64,000 bases of DNA from Parelaphostrongylus tenuis. Its lineage: Eukaryota > Nematoda > Chromadorea > Rhabditida > Metastrongylidae. The stretch covers positions 41,009 through 105,008 of the forward strand of contig JAHQIW010005077.1 of NCBI GenBank assembly GCA_019055375.1, in the 5' to 3' direction. The notes below the pieces were generated by a model. That model was not told the origin of the DNA and made no database searches. It saw only the letters and a list, made by a program, of their open reading frames with translations. Made by a program: the position numbers and the translations under genes. Shown here in pieces: positions 20,615 to 32,205 of this stretch. Every line of letters begins with the position of its first letter. Within the stretch, counting starts at the first letter, position 1.

Positions 20615-21000
20615 TTTTATTATTATTTGAGCCAACTTGTTATGTGGTCTGGTAAGGGCTCTTGTACAGCCCTATACACGTGTTTCGTCCTTACAGACTA
20701 TTCAGCCGGGCAGAACCCGTCGTCTTTCTATCTTTTTATGGTCAGTTCTCTCGGGAGCCTAGCTCTCCCATACAAAGAGTTATCGAAGACGAATGTTTTA
20801 CACTCTATGTCAAGTGAAATTTTCACCTTACACAGATGTTACGAACTCGATTGCTACGAGTCTGTAAGAACGAAACTCGTTTATCGGGCTGTACAAGAGC
20901 AATTGCCAGACCACATGACAAATTGGCTCAAATAATGATGAAAGGATCTATGAAATTTGAGCGTGGCGTTAACAAAACGCTCGAAATAAAGTTATAAAAG
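20615..21000. repeat. F2 fold-back element
   Basis: The left arm (ttatttgagccaacttgttatgtggtctgg...ctcttgtacagccctatacacgtgttt) returns inverted on the right (aaactcgtttatcgggctgtacaagagcaattgccagaccacatgacaaattggctcaaataat). The arms are about 110 bp around a spacer of about 150 bp. The + frame of 129 codons at 20546-20935 runs straight through both arms and is an artefact of the element. Confidence 0.8.
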
Positions 21001-21119
21001 CCTTTTGTTATGAGTACATTCTCACCAAACTTTGGAGATTCATTTAATGGCTCGAAAAGTGGAGATTCCTGTAGTGTGCTTGGTTTCTAATAGCGCCCTT
21101 CTTAGTGCACTACAGCAAA

Positions 21120-21280
21120 CGTGTGCTTGAGTATGAGTGCGTGTATGTATACGTGGATGTGTGTATGCACCTGTGTATATATGTGCATAAGTGTACCTAT
21201 GTGTAGATGTGTAAATGCGTTGGTGATGCATGTCTATGTGCATAAATATGTGTGTGGGTGCTTGTCTGTGGGTACGAATG
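21120..21280. repeat. TG/GTAT-rich low-complexity tract
   Basis: Imperfect tgtgtatg/gtgtgta units over about 150 bp. The minus-strand frame here translates to repetitive His/Thr/Tyr and is not a gene. Confidence 0.7.
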
Positions 21281-21284
21281 TGAT

Positions 21285-24200
21285 ATTATATCATCAGTAG
21301 GTTAAGTAAAGGAATCGCAATATGTGGTGATTTCTTTTCGTATGTGCTGGCTGAAGCGGATGTCTAAATTTGCTTTACATTTCTGAAGTTGAAGGACAAT
21401 GGCTAATCAAAGGTAGCTAACTGTGTGGTGTCGAGCTTTACCGAAATTTCCCAATTCTTTTGATATCTCAATAAATTTGTATGAAAGACACTGATGACAT
21501 CTGTAAAAGATCTTGTAAGGCAGAACTCTGGCTATTTTCTCTCAAATACTATGGTTTACTGTAAAGGATAGAGGGAGCATTACTTGCCATGTAAAGATGC
21601 ATGTCCACTCCAAATTTTTTCCAGCCATTTTTGAAGCGCTTAATCAGCTGTCGTTTCAGGTTTTTTTTTCTTGTTTTAAAATGTGATAGCTTTTTCCGTT
21701 ATTGCACAAACCACATCGAACCTTTAGAACATAGTTGCTCGAATTGTTTTCATATACACTCATCACTGATTCTTTTTCAGTGTAAAATATAGCAGAAATG
21801 GCAGAAAAGTAGGTTTTTGTATGTGAAACGGTGATAAGGGAATATCAGGCCTCCTTTCGCTGAGCAAGAGCTTCTCATAGGAGTGTTAATAACTATTCGT
21901 AAGCTTGAATCTCTGGCTAGCGCAATATCTCGCCAGTTTTTCGAAGTACCGTTTTATACTGCTGTGAAATTTAAAATAAAGTATTTTCACACCACAGTTT
22001 ACAGAAAATAGTTTATTTCGAAATAAACTATTTTCTCACCCAAATAAACTATTTTCACATCCACAGCTTGCCTTCATCTTATTAAGCGTATAATTTCGCT
22101 AGAACGCGAAAACATACGAACGTGAACAAGAACAAATCTCGTGGTATCTAAGTCTTTCGTTTTTATCTGGAGATTCTTCAAAAGTGGAAGAAAATTTCTG
22201 ATTGAATGGCAAAAATTGCATCTCGCATGTCGAACACAAAACTCACAGAAAATTGTGACACAACGCATTCTGTCATGAGAAGTGAATGCATACAGTCAGT
22301 ATGAGTTTTGTGAAGAACAATCACCGAATGCGAGCAGACGTTTTATGGTTGATCCCAAGAACCAACCATACACTTTCTCTCCAGAATCGAAAACTAGTTC
22401 CTGACTTGTCGGTAAGGAGAAAAACATTAATATTTGCTGGGTTTTGAAAGTATATCCATGAACGCTCAATCGAGTTGAGTTAATGACTGCTTTTCACTCA
22501 TTGATTAGAAAGGCCGGTTTGCAACTTTTTCAAGTGTAATAAAATGAGATTGTCACATGCGAACATAATCATTCTACCAAGAAAAAATAGAAGAAACTCA
22601 CCCCATGATGGAAAGCGGTGGCCGCATGAAAGATTCCTAGCATTCAGAAAATCACAACTACGAAGTGTTTTTAACAGTTAACAAATTGGATACTTGCAGA
22701 GGAAATGTGATGGCGATGAGTCTGCTCAGAGCAATTGCGAGGTGAGATTAGATGCACACATTTTAGAGCACGGTGGTAAATATTCCGAATAGTTTACTTA
22801 TCATTTCGGTTGCCAGTTGGCTTGGACTAAGTTATAGATTTCGTATTTCCAATATATGAGCTTTTTTAATTCTGTTCATTTTTGGAACCTTGATTCACAT
22901 TTCCTTCTCTTCTGATATGCATGCTCGAAGTTCTTTTGTTTGAATGTCGCAAAAGTAAATCTCTAACAACAAAAACACTTCCAAAAAGTAATTTCACCTA
23001 GGTAAGGCTAATAATTCCTGTCTGTCTTTCGCAGTACTTTGAAGATTTCGTCACATTTTAGCAAAAAAGTTCAAGATTTCTTTTCAGACACCTTCTAGGA
23101 AACCCTACGGATTTAATGATGCTATGTGTAATACAAATTCTGATAAATCACTACAGAAATGGTTCCCCAACTAAAATATACATTACTAGTTTCAAGATCT
23201 CAAGCATCAAAAACAGAGCATTCTTTCAGTAACTTGAAGCGATATTAATAATTTTCCCAACATTCCTGAGATTTCTGTATTTATGAAAACTTTTCTTGAA
23301 AAATTTGTAGTTCTCATACTTTCCATAAAACAGTAGTCGGTTTGAGTGCTCACAGAATTAAAACAAAAAGATAAGAATGCACATCGCTTTAATGAATGGA
23401 TCTTATAAGGAGGCTTGAAGTAAAGCTACACGCAAATTTAGCACTAAGGTTTAGATCCACAGTAAATTTCCAAGAGGACAATCATTTATATAGGTTGCAA
23501 AAAGAATTATTCCTTATACAAATATTGATTGAGTTGAAGCCTCTAGTTCAGCTGTTTATCTAAGTCACAAAAAGAGCAGTCTGGGACTCACCACGCATAT
23601 GGTCACCGATAACGCAATGTTTCCCTGTGTGCTCATACAGCAAATGGACCAAAAGCTTGACATACTCAAAGCATATGTTTGATTGTTGATGAAAATCAAC
23701 ACACAATTGAACTACGCCACCGAAAACAAGAGTGTGCCGAAAATACTGTTCTCATCTTATAACCACTTGTTTGAACACGGTAATGAAAACGTTGCATAAA
23801 TCCTGTTAAGTCATTTCGACATCAGTCGACATCCATCTATGCAAAATCTACGACTTCGGCTCCATGTGAATTGCATAATCTTTATTAGTGTTAAAAATCG
23901 GCATTGTGCTCTCCACTGGTCACAATGGTTTTCGTCGTCAAGACTGTAAAGATAGGCATGTACTTAAAGACGTCACTGCCAAGGAATAAGTTGTCGCCGC
24001 AGTGCATAGTGAGCTAGTTACCCGCAGTTAACTTCCGACCAGCTTCTAACTCTACAAATGATATCTTCATGGCGCTTCTATCAATGAAAGTTCAAGTTGA
24101 AGCAATTTTATATGAATGTGTGCACCTACGTAGTCGTTATTCTATAGTGATCAGGTAGCAACGATCAGTAAAAATAGTGATGAATTCTTTGCCTTATTGC

Positions 24201-25430
24201 TGTTTTCAAACTATCACTAAACATTTTAAAGACCGACATTCGATTAACATCCCCGTCGATAGACAATTAATTCTGTTCTTATTAACTCTTTTTGTTAAGC
24301 TTATAGTATCTCGATGGTATGTGTTTTGATATCTCATAATAAATTCTTTGTTAACTTTACCGTAATCTAACCTAACCGCATTCGGTGAAAGTTCTTCAGT
24401 CCTAATATAAAAGTCGGTTAAAACGCTTCAGTCTGCTGGAAAGCTTTTACAAGTGTTCTCCACTTCATGTTGAATATGTTAAGAGGCTACCCACATGCAG
24501 CTCCTTTGATATTGTAAATTGAATCCTACAGAGATTAAAATTTGATCCAAGATACAAGCTGGTACAATTTACCTATAACAGGGAAACATTTCTCTCTCCT
24601 TTTATTTTTGAATTTTTACAGAAATTTCAGGGATTCGCGCGAAATCACAGAGTTTATTGTACCTCTGCTGAGGATCGTGAATGCGGTCTAGATTTCGTAA
24701 TCGTTGTCTTATTGTGCCTTCTGTAAATTTTCGGAAAAAATATAGCCGAATACTTGTTAAGTTTCCTTTGATGATTTCTTATCAAAACCTGGCCTCGATT
24801 GTTGTTGTTTCGTAACAAAGACGGTTTCTGTTTCTGATGACAGTTCAATATCACGTGATTCAATGTCACTAGGTTAGATGAATTCGCTTCGTCTTTATAA
24901 TTTTACAATTCTCAACAAATTCGGAAATGATCAGTGAACGAAAACTTTGAAGTGTAATGATAACGGCGAGTAAGTTCATCATTTCATCTGTCCACATCTG
25001 GTGTTAACCTGAGCGATGTAAATTTACTGTACGATTGTTCAGCTATTTATGGGTGATGTTCACGAACTGAGGCCTCTAAAAGGCAACAGAATCTTGTAGC
25101 TTAAATGGCAACAAGTCGAAGTTTGGAAACCATCTTTCTCTGACGTTGATAAGACGATGAGGTTACATGCCATTGTACCTTTTTAGATGACGTTTTCTTC
25201 ATGAGCTGAGAGTTGCAAAAATAGCAGAGAACAATATTGAAGCTGCAAACTGCGCTGTTCTGCATACACTTTGAGTCACAAAGACGTCTGATGTACTTAC
25301 TACTTTTTACTGGAGAAATTATCAAAAAACCTGCAAATTTTTACAATAATAAAAAGTAAATTTTTTGTAAATTACAAAACTTTACTCATAGTGTTCTTAG
25401 AAACCCTAAGTGTAAAGTGACCAACTTGAT
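21285..25430. other. Gene-poor AT-rich stretch
   Basis: Four kb without an exon that I can support. It holds a perfect 32-nt palindrome (22004-22035). A TATAAAAG at 24408-24415 is not followed by a usable frame. Frames at 24654-24869 and 25101-25325 (both -) have no signal peptide or motif. Confidence 0.4.
22004..22035. repeat. Perfect 32-nt palindrome with satellite repeats of its arm
   Basis: The 16-nt arm GAAAATAGTTTATTTC is followed at once by its exact complement, with no loop. The arm text recurs nearby: aaataaactattttc again at 22039-22053 and gtattttcacaccacag at 21981-21997. This looks like a hairpin-forming terminal repeat of a short element. Confidence 0.85.
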
Positions 25431-25439
25431 ATGCGATTT

Positions 25440-26300
25440 ATTTGTTCAGACTCTTCAAGTAACTTGAACAAAAAAAGCCTTCGCATGAATTTTGCCAAAC
25501 AATGCAGTTTGTTGCTTTGGCTACAGCGACACGTAGCCGGTTTTTCAAAACACCCTCTCAAAGCGCTCTAAAATCCAAAATAAAGTTATGTCTCACACGA
25601 CTGCGCGTCTTTTTTCTTATCTCATTTATAATCTGCTGGAAAAAACTCTTTCTTTAGACTTCTGGTAGTCTTTTGTTTCGTAGATTGCTAGTACTCTATC
25701 GATAGCATGAGTATCGAAAAACTCAAAAAATGTGTTTGCCTTTTGGAAAAGCTCTTTTGATAGAGATGTGGGAAAAAGAAAAGATTCGTAGTTCGAGTGT
25801 CGCCAGACAAAGCTCCTTCTCTAGACTATTAGTAATTATTCGATAACGTAAGTTTCAGTTATTCCAACGTTGTGCCTATTTTCTGGGAAAAACCGTGCAA
25901 CTGCAGTATAGCAAAGAAAATAAGATCGCGTTTCTCGCATTCGACGAGCTTGTTTACCGATTGATCCACGCCATGGAGGGGCCAGTCGATTAATGCCCCA
26001 AAGTGTTAGATACGTTTGATGCAACTCGTTCCTTAATTGAAAATTTTTTTCCGTTTTAAGGAACTTTAGATAAAATGATTGACTCAGATACTATGAAGTT
26101 TTCTCTACACGTTCACATGCTTTTAGTGCTGCAAGTGAATTGTACGCATTATAAAATGAAGACGCACGGCCGGTGTGGAACATGATTTTGTATTGGATTT
26201 TACAGCGTTATAAAAGGACCTTTTTAAAAAATTGGTCACGTACAGCTCTAGCTAGAGATTTAAGCTTTCGAGTGATTGCTAACAATCCTGTGAAGAATTT
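25440..26300. repeat. Degenerate dispersed repeat, family R array
   Basis: Several diverged units. 26080-26290 carries cgttcacatgcttttagtgctgc, ttataaaaggacctttttaaaaaattgg and agctttcgagtgattgctaac in the same order as 14470-14640 and 59690-59880. Units upstream (25500-25640, 25720-25860) repeat the gctacagcgac / tcacacgactgcgcg theme. Confidence 0.55.
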
Positions 26301-26309
26301 TCGTCCAGC

Positions 26310-27920
26310 AATTGGGGTCGAATATCTATTTGTCACCGTCTAACAGAAAAGAACTCAAAGATCTTGTTATAGACGACGTCGTATCTGCTCAAGACGAAAA
26401 CGCAGATTTATTTACAGTAACTACCACAAGAATGGGGAAAGAAATGCGTATCAGCCATGGAAGGCAGAAAAATGACATTCTATCAATGTTCATACTGCTT
26501 GATAACAGCAAATTTTTTTCTGACAATACAAACGATGTGTCATTATAGTATAATGTATCTGAACAACCGACGTCTCGACAGATTTCAACTTTTTAAACCA
26601 TGCAAAGTTTTCTTTCCTTTCAATCCTGTTAACCAAACACCTTAGTAATCCAAACCGAAAATCCGCAGCACTCAGATATTTTAGCCGCATTAGCATTAGA
26701 AAACAGAACAATTTTCCCACGCACTCGCCTCTTATTATGAGTGAGTTTTGTACGTAAAGAAAAACAACCCACAGTTCACGTGGGCTGCCAAAGTATTTCT
26801 CACGTCAAAGTATTCTCCTTATTCGCCTCATATACTGCGTCAGATCACACATAGTAAGTTTCAATGGATTGTTTCATGATACTGCAATGTAAGTTTGATG
26901 GCTTCTCCATACTAGGCTGAATTTATTGCATAAAACCTGATCGTTCCACACCCTGAAGAAGGCGCAATCCTCCGAAACGCCTCCTGTGGAAATAAGTGTT
27001 TTTATGACAGCGTCGTTTCTAGTTTATGAAGAAAAAGAATGTAAGCAACGGAATAACGATATGTCTTGATTGATAATTTCTTCGATTTTAGGAATGCCAA
27101 TCAAATACTGTCCTTGTTAATCAATATTACTGAGGACGACAAAGGCATATTAACACAGTGTCTCTGCGGCTACATTTTCGATTTGTATACCTTACCAGAT
27201 GCTAGCAAATTCGAAATAGAACGATGATCAGGAAATTCACACGAAATTCTTGCAAATGGCAAGCTTCTAGTCGTTGCCTTGACAGTGCAGAGCTATGCAA
27301 ACTTATATCGTGTTTTCGTTTCGTGCTGCTAATTCTATTTAGAGAAAAATTCTAGCTATCCGAATTGTCTGAAAAGAACACTTCCTTACCGTGTGAGAGA
27401 GACTAAGTTCACAAATGAGATCACGGAAAATCTTTTTTTGACGTCTCACATTTATATATTTTCTTCATTCAAAAGGAAATATAAAAATGTATGCATCGGG
27501 TAAGTTCACATTTCAACGAAGAGCCACTGCTGGCGAGAAGTGTGCTCACTGCAAAGAAGTTTGCTGTTATGTATTGTGCAGAGACCTTCTTTTTAGATAT
27601 TAACACATAAATTTGAAGCTGAATATTACATTTTCGTCATAATAAGATGGCAAATTATTGAGAAATTTGGCACAGATGAACTTCTATTGTTTAAGGCTTA
27701 CAACTTGAACTAGTACCTTAACATTTTTGTAGTGTAGTTTTTGTCCCACCCTGTCTTAATAGAAGAATTCACAGTAAACAAAAGCCGAGGGAAATGCACT
27801 TAGTGTTGCAGGGCTATGTGACTTATTTGAAATAATCTTGACAAAAACATTTACTACATACCCCTTAATTCTTGCAACAAGTAGCTCAATCTTACACCAT
27901 TTCCGTTATTCAACATTTGA
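26310..27920. other. Intergenic, nothing recognised apart from a short motif
   Basis: A motif cctgaagaaggcg...ccgaaacgc at 26953-26981 has a close analogue on - at 52912-52938. Otherwise no exon or matched repeat. The frames at 26312-26720 overlap on both strands without support. Confidence 0.4.
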
Positions 27921-27929
27921 TCCCAAAAG

Positions 27930-28082
27930 ATGTGCTCCAATATGAGTCGCCAATCATGTTCTTTTTCATTCGTGCTCCTACTTGGTTTATTGAATTCAGC
28001 TGTGTTTTTGTCGGTAACAGAAGAAGAAGAAAATACAAGTTGCGAAAGTGAAGTAAAAAAATCAAGGGCCTGTGAAAGTTAA
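27930..28082 (+). CDS. Candidate small secreted peptide
   Basis: A 50-codon frame, too short for a usual cutoff. The start MCSNMSRQSCSFSFVLLLGL is followed by NSAVFLS, a good signal peptide if translation starts at either Met. The rest is acidic then basic (EEEENTSCESEVKKSRACES) with two cysteines. It aligns with 20310-20522 over the hydrophobic core and the SE(I/V)K segment. No TATA box seen; a weak pyrimidine-rich stretch precedes it. The family is not recognised. An exon of a longer gene or a relic is possible. Confidence 0.4.
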   Translation: MCSNMSRQSCSFSFVLLLGLLNSAVFLSVTEEEENTSCESEVKKSRACES

Positions 28083-28089
28083 AGGTGCG

Positions 28090-29420
28090 CAAGTCATTAC
28101 TGCGCCTACTTTCAAACAAATGAATTGAAGCGATCAAGATTAGCTAGCCTTAGTGAAAGCAGTTTGGTTACATCGTACTTCTACGAGTCGCCTTCAAAAG
28201 TGGTAGATTAAGAAGATTTGAAGATAAGATCAGTGGGCAGAAATCCCTGCGACAATGCGATGTGACTTCATTTGTGTCAGTGATACGCGTATTATCGCCG
28301 CTTTCTAATACAAATAAAAAAATTGGTGTATCATTATTACTAGGCTAAACCAAGAAAAATTGTTTCGCCGTGGTGTTAACTGGTATATAGTGACCACTAC
28401 CTTTCCGCGTGCTTGCTGACCTTAGAATTGCGTCTAAAAATCTCGCCAGTCGACAGTCAGACATACCAATGCTATCTCTGAATGTTTCACTTGTGTAATT
28501 TATCTTTGAATTTTGGAATAAAAGCGGGAGTTCAGATGGGCGTTAGCCATTTCTGTAGTGTGGAATTACAATATTATGGCTTTTTACTGAAGGTGGTCCA
28601 GCAGGTCTTTTCTTGTTTAGGTTCACGTTTCCACATCAACTCACCTTGATAGCTACCTTGAATCGCTCAGTCAGCTCCCGCTTTATCTCTCTAAGCTTTC
28701 CTAGTAACTGTGTTACGTTCCGTAGCTCGGCGCGTGGCGTAAAATCTAATTTGTCTACTGTAAGTGCTGCGCCGCGTCTTTGGCTCAAGTCTGGAATTGA
28801 GAGAATTCATCTAGCATATTGCGGTCCTGAAGAGACATTATCACCATGAAATAGCGAAATATTATTGAAGTGACTTCTATAGGGATAGTTCTGGCAAAAG
28901 CAACGCCCATATGGCTACAAATTTCCTATGTTTCAACAAGAACACCACATTCCTACGAAAACAAACATATTGCCAACTGTTATATAACATTTGCTTCTTT
29001 TTAGTATGCATTTTTGTTGTCATTCGATAGCTTGAGAAATATCGATTTTGAAAGCAAGCTTGTTTTCATGAAGAACCTTTATTCCACGTTTTGCTTATGG
29101 AAAAAGACGATCTGCACTTCACTTCACGAGATATATAGAGTTATCACTTATAAGACAATAAAACAAAGCCTCTTCGGCAACTCTGCAAGAGTTTCAACCC
29201 CGAAAGTACGCTAGTAACAAAAAGTTTCCACGAATGATCCATGAACTGGCATCGTATTGCAATATGCAGTATCAGATTGAGGTACGTGTGATCGTTTTGC
29301 GATTGTTCTGGCAAATTTCACCAAAGGCAGCCTAATTGAGATATCTTCTCCAAAGTCTACCCTTTGCTTATGACAAAATCCTATTCATTAATAAGAAAGA
29401 TCTGGATTTATTACGAAACC
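28090..29420. other. Intergenic, nothing recognised
   Basis: On -, about 28640-28850 stays open for roughly 68 codons and reads like a soluble protein (SGPQYARWILSIPDLSQRRG, then LLGKLREIKRELTERF), but I recognise no family and see no clear exon borders. The + frame at 28613-28849 is its shadow. Confidence 0.35.
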
Positions 29421-29423
29421 ACA

Positions 29424-30655
29424 TTACTGTGAAGAATCCGTGCTCCAATTGCAAAGTCGATCGCGCCGACAAGTCCTTTCAGTAATACTAGTTCTTCCCA
29501 TTATTACACGAACAGTTACGAACCTTTCGAAGACATCTATTTGAATTTGACGCGGCCCTACACCGCCTCTGAGCGGTCGGTTAATTATTCTTCCCTCTCG
29601 ATTATCTATTAATTTCGCCCCTAACATCACCTTCGAATCAACTAGCAGGATCTGAAGAATTTTTCGTGGCCCACATAAAACGCTTCGACTTCGTCTTCGT
29701 CATATCTTGATGTTACTGCGTAAGCAACGAAGATGGTAAAAGCCGGTATAGAACCACATCCTCTCAGCCGTAATCGTTCGACACGGGTTGTTAGTTGTTC
29801 AAACGAATCGATGTTCACTGTCATTTCGATTTGACGAGGACACCAACTCTGCCGACACCTCTGCTATCGCATGTTCCAAAGAACAGTTCTTCTCCGGTGT
29901 CATAAACAGCGTGAAAATGATGGTCCCTTCTCGTCTCAGCCAGGCCAATGACGTCGTACCTTATCCTTCCTGCTTGAATCAGTAGATCTTCTACAGCGGA
30001 TTCGTGAGCAAGGGTTCTTGCTTTGTAGGTACAGATCGTCATTTTAGTCCGTTTCGATCTTGGCAGCCCAGTTTGGCCCTGAGATTTTAGCAGCCTCTCC
30101 GTACTCGTCCTACCTGGCGCTGCCGTACCAGGGGCTCTTTCGGGGTTAGGGGAATGAGGCCCATATTTGTTACTGTTTTTGGCATTTTGATACCCAACGT
30201 ATAGCTTGCCAGGCTCTAAACGTGGGGGCTGGGTACTCTCGAGTAGACTGCCAGTCTCTCTCGGAGGAGCGGTAGGGGCTTATTTGTTGGAGGCGACTCC
30301 TAACCGCCTCCCATGTACTTTCCAGCCGCTTGTTTGCAGGCTTTTGGCAGACTTGACTCGTAGAAATAGAATTTTTGTCAGATCGGCGCTGCAGAAGCAG
30401 GGGACTCACCGCTGAATCCACCTGCGTCTCTGGTAAGCACATGGTCGCTTTTGGTTCACGCTTATTCCCATATCCACCACTTGGGGACGCGTCACGTGCC
30501 CTCGTGACCAACCGGGCGGGATCCCTCATAGAGAAAGGTCCGTGGATCGGAAGTGTACCACAAAAATATAGCTCTTTCATCACCCCTTTCAAAATATTCA
30601 ATAGAAAAGAGGCTTGACTAAGCCATACGATATCGCTAAAGCTGCTCACCGCCAC
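29424..30655 (-). mobile_element. RTE retrotransposon 5' part with endonuclease, inverted
   Basis: Read on -, 30655-30045 is the element's 5' region (frame of 161 codons, containing GTLPIHGPFSMRDPARLV and RAWQAIRWVSKCQK). Next comes the apurinic-type endonuclease N-terminus (MTICTYKARTLAHESAVEDL, then YDVIGLAETRRDHHF, GEELFFGTCDSRGVGRVGVL). After a shift it continues DSFEQLTTRVERLRLRG, FTIFVAYA, EVEAFYVGHEKFF, and KVMLGAKL, where the GDFNAKIG-type block has lost its catalytic DFN. The ETRR motif is kept. Frames are broken, so no enzyme is expected. It lies head to head with the RT fragment starting near 30656 on +. Confidence 0.8.
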
Positions 30656-31530
30656 AGTGCAATGGATAATGAAGTCTTTGATTGGGACGAGAGGGGCATG
30701 CGCATTAATGGAAAATTTGCGGTAAACCTTCGTCTTGCGAATGGCGTTGACTTTTCTCGAAAAGCACTACTGAAGCAGAGACGATGCTTAAGGAACTTAG
30801 CGAACCGCGGAAGAAGTCTGAACTGCGCATAAATCGCATGAAGACTTAGTTTATAAAAATCCAATGATGCGATGATGAAAATATCGAACTGGATAGATCT
30901 TTGATTACGGGGACCTCCTCGTACGTGTTCCTTGGTCGTCCACTGAATATGGAAAACAACATGAAGGGGAAACTTGACAGAAGAAGGAAAGTAGCGTGGG
31001 CCGCATTCGAACCTTTCAAAGAAGCCACCGATCAAACAATGAATTCAAAATTACAAACTAAGCTTTTCGATTCAACAGTCCTTCAAAGGCTGTACTATGC
31101 AGCACAAATCTGAGCTGATACTTCGACCTCGTCAAGACTATAGCTCGCAACTCACAGAGCGCTTGAGCGATGTCTTCTAAAATCCAATCGGCACTCACAG
31201 CACCTAACCGGCTTGTACAACTCAGATATCCAAAACCTACCTCATTCTCGTATCCAGGAAAATTCCGGTAGTAAACTCGGATGGGCAGGTCATATAGTAA
31301 GAATATCGGACGACAGATGTACGAAGCGAACTGTGGACTGGACTCCACGAGAATACACCCGTTCTCGCGGACGACCACCTACCATGTTGGGAGGACGTGT
31401 TCGTTAGAAGAATTGATCAGCAGTATTAGCATCTGCCGATATTTTACAGACCGTGATATAAAACTCGCACCAGCCTCCGTGTTTAAGTCAATCCAATACC
31501 ATATGCAAGAAAAGTGGAAAACGTGCTGAA
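30656..31530 (+). mobile_element. RTE retrotransposon 3' part (RT C-terminus)
   Basis: Shows FDWDERGMRINGKFAVNLRL followed by ANGVDFS: the RT catalytic block, where the usual (Y/F)ADD aspartates read A-N-G-V. Next come LKELSEPRKKSELRINR, TSSYVFLGRPLNMENNMK, RKVAWAAFEPFKEATDQ, LFDSTVL, LGWAGHIVR.S and RTTTYHVG (all in shifting frames), the thumb and C-terminal tail of an RTE polyprotein. Its 5' border coincides with the 5' end of the inverted endonuclease part, and the middle of the RT is missing. Dead copy. Confidence 0.8.
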
Positions 31531-31539
31531 GTCTGCACA

Positions 31540-32190
31540 ACTGGGGAACGATTGTTCAATCGAGTATCCAACTGAGTACTTGAGTTTTATTTATGTCAAG
31601 AACTTAGCTTTCAATCAAATGTAGAAATAAAATGGTGAGGATATGTTCTACCGTCCGACACGCATCTAGCATTTTCCGATTGAATATCTATCAACTCACG
31701 ACAGAAATAGTGTATTAAAGCTGCTTTTCTCTCAAGAGCGACATTGAAAGCATCGTACCCCTTCATCTGTGCTCCTTGGTTACTTCTTGTTTGCAAAACT
31801 TGGTTATGATTACTCTACTAACTGCAGCATTAAAGGTTGATTCATGCGTTGGCAAAGATGTGGAACATCAATTTCACGTCTCAGAAACAAATCTTAAATC
31901 CACAATTCATGACTATGCAAAGACGTTAAAATCAGTGGGGTGCTTCGTGTGAATATAATTCAAATCGTTGCAAAGATTTTTGCTCTAGTCTGCAAAAAGA
32001 AATAAGGCTGTGGCTTTGAAAAAAGGAACATTTCTAGCGGCTGATGTCGAGGCGACCTAATAGATCTTATGCGGCGTTTTCGCTTTCGTTTTCGAGAAGA
32101 TGGATGTAAGCATAAACGGCATTTCCTTAGCTCATCCCTCTTTGCAGCAGCGTTTCTCCCTATCCGTGCTGAATTTCATCAGTTAATAAC
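31540..32190. other. Upstream region of srx copy B
   Basis: No exon recognised. Any promoter for copy B should lie here. Nothing distinctive was found, in keeping with a trans-spliced start. Confidence 0.35.
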
Positions 32191-32198
32191 TGGCACGC

Positions 32199-32205
32199 TT
32201 TTCAG
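32199..32205 (+). promoter_or_regulatory. Putative trans-splice acceptor at the srx copy B start
   Basis: ttttcag, the ideal nematode 3' splice site, ends one base before the ATG at 32206. Equivalent to ttctcag at 6087-6093 in copy A. Supports 32206 as the start. Confidence 0.6.

Noticed and set aside
20546..20935. 129-codon + frame as a gene
   Set aside because: It crosses both arms of an F2 fold-back element; the openness comes from the repeat.
30170..30655. Longest open frame in the window (161 codons, -) as a host gene
   Set aside because: It runs directly into the RTE endonuclease start and matches the position and character of the RTE 5' region, so it belongs to the retrotransposon.
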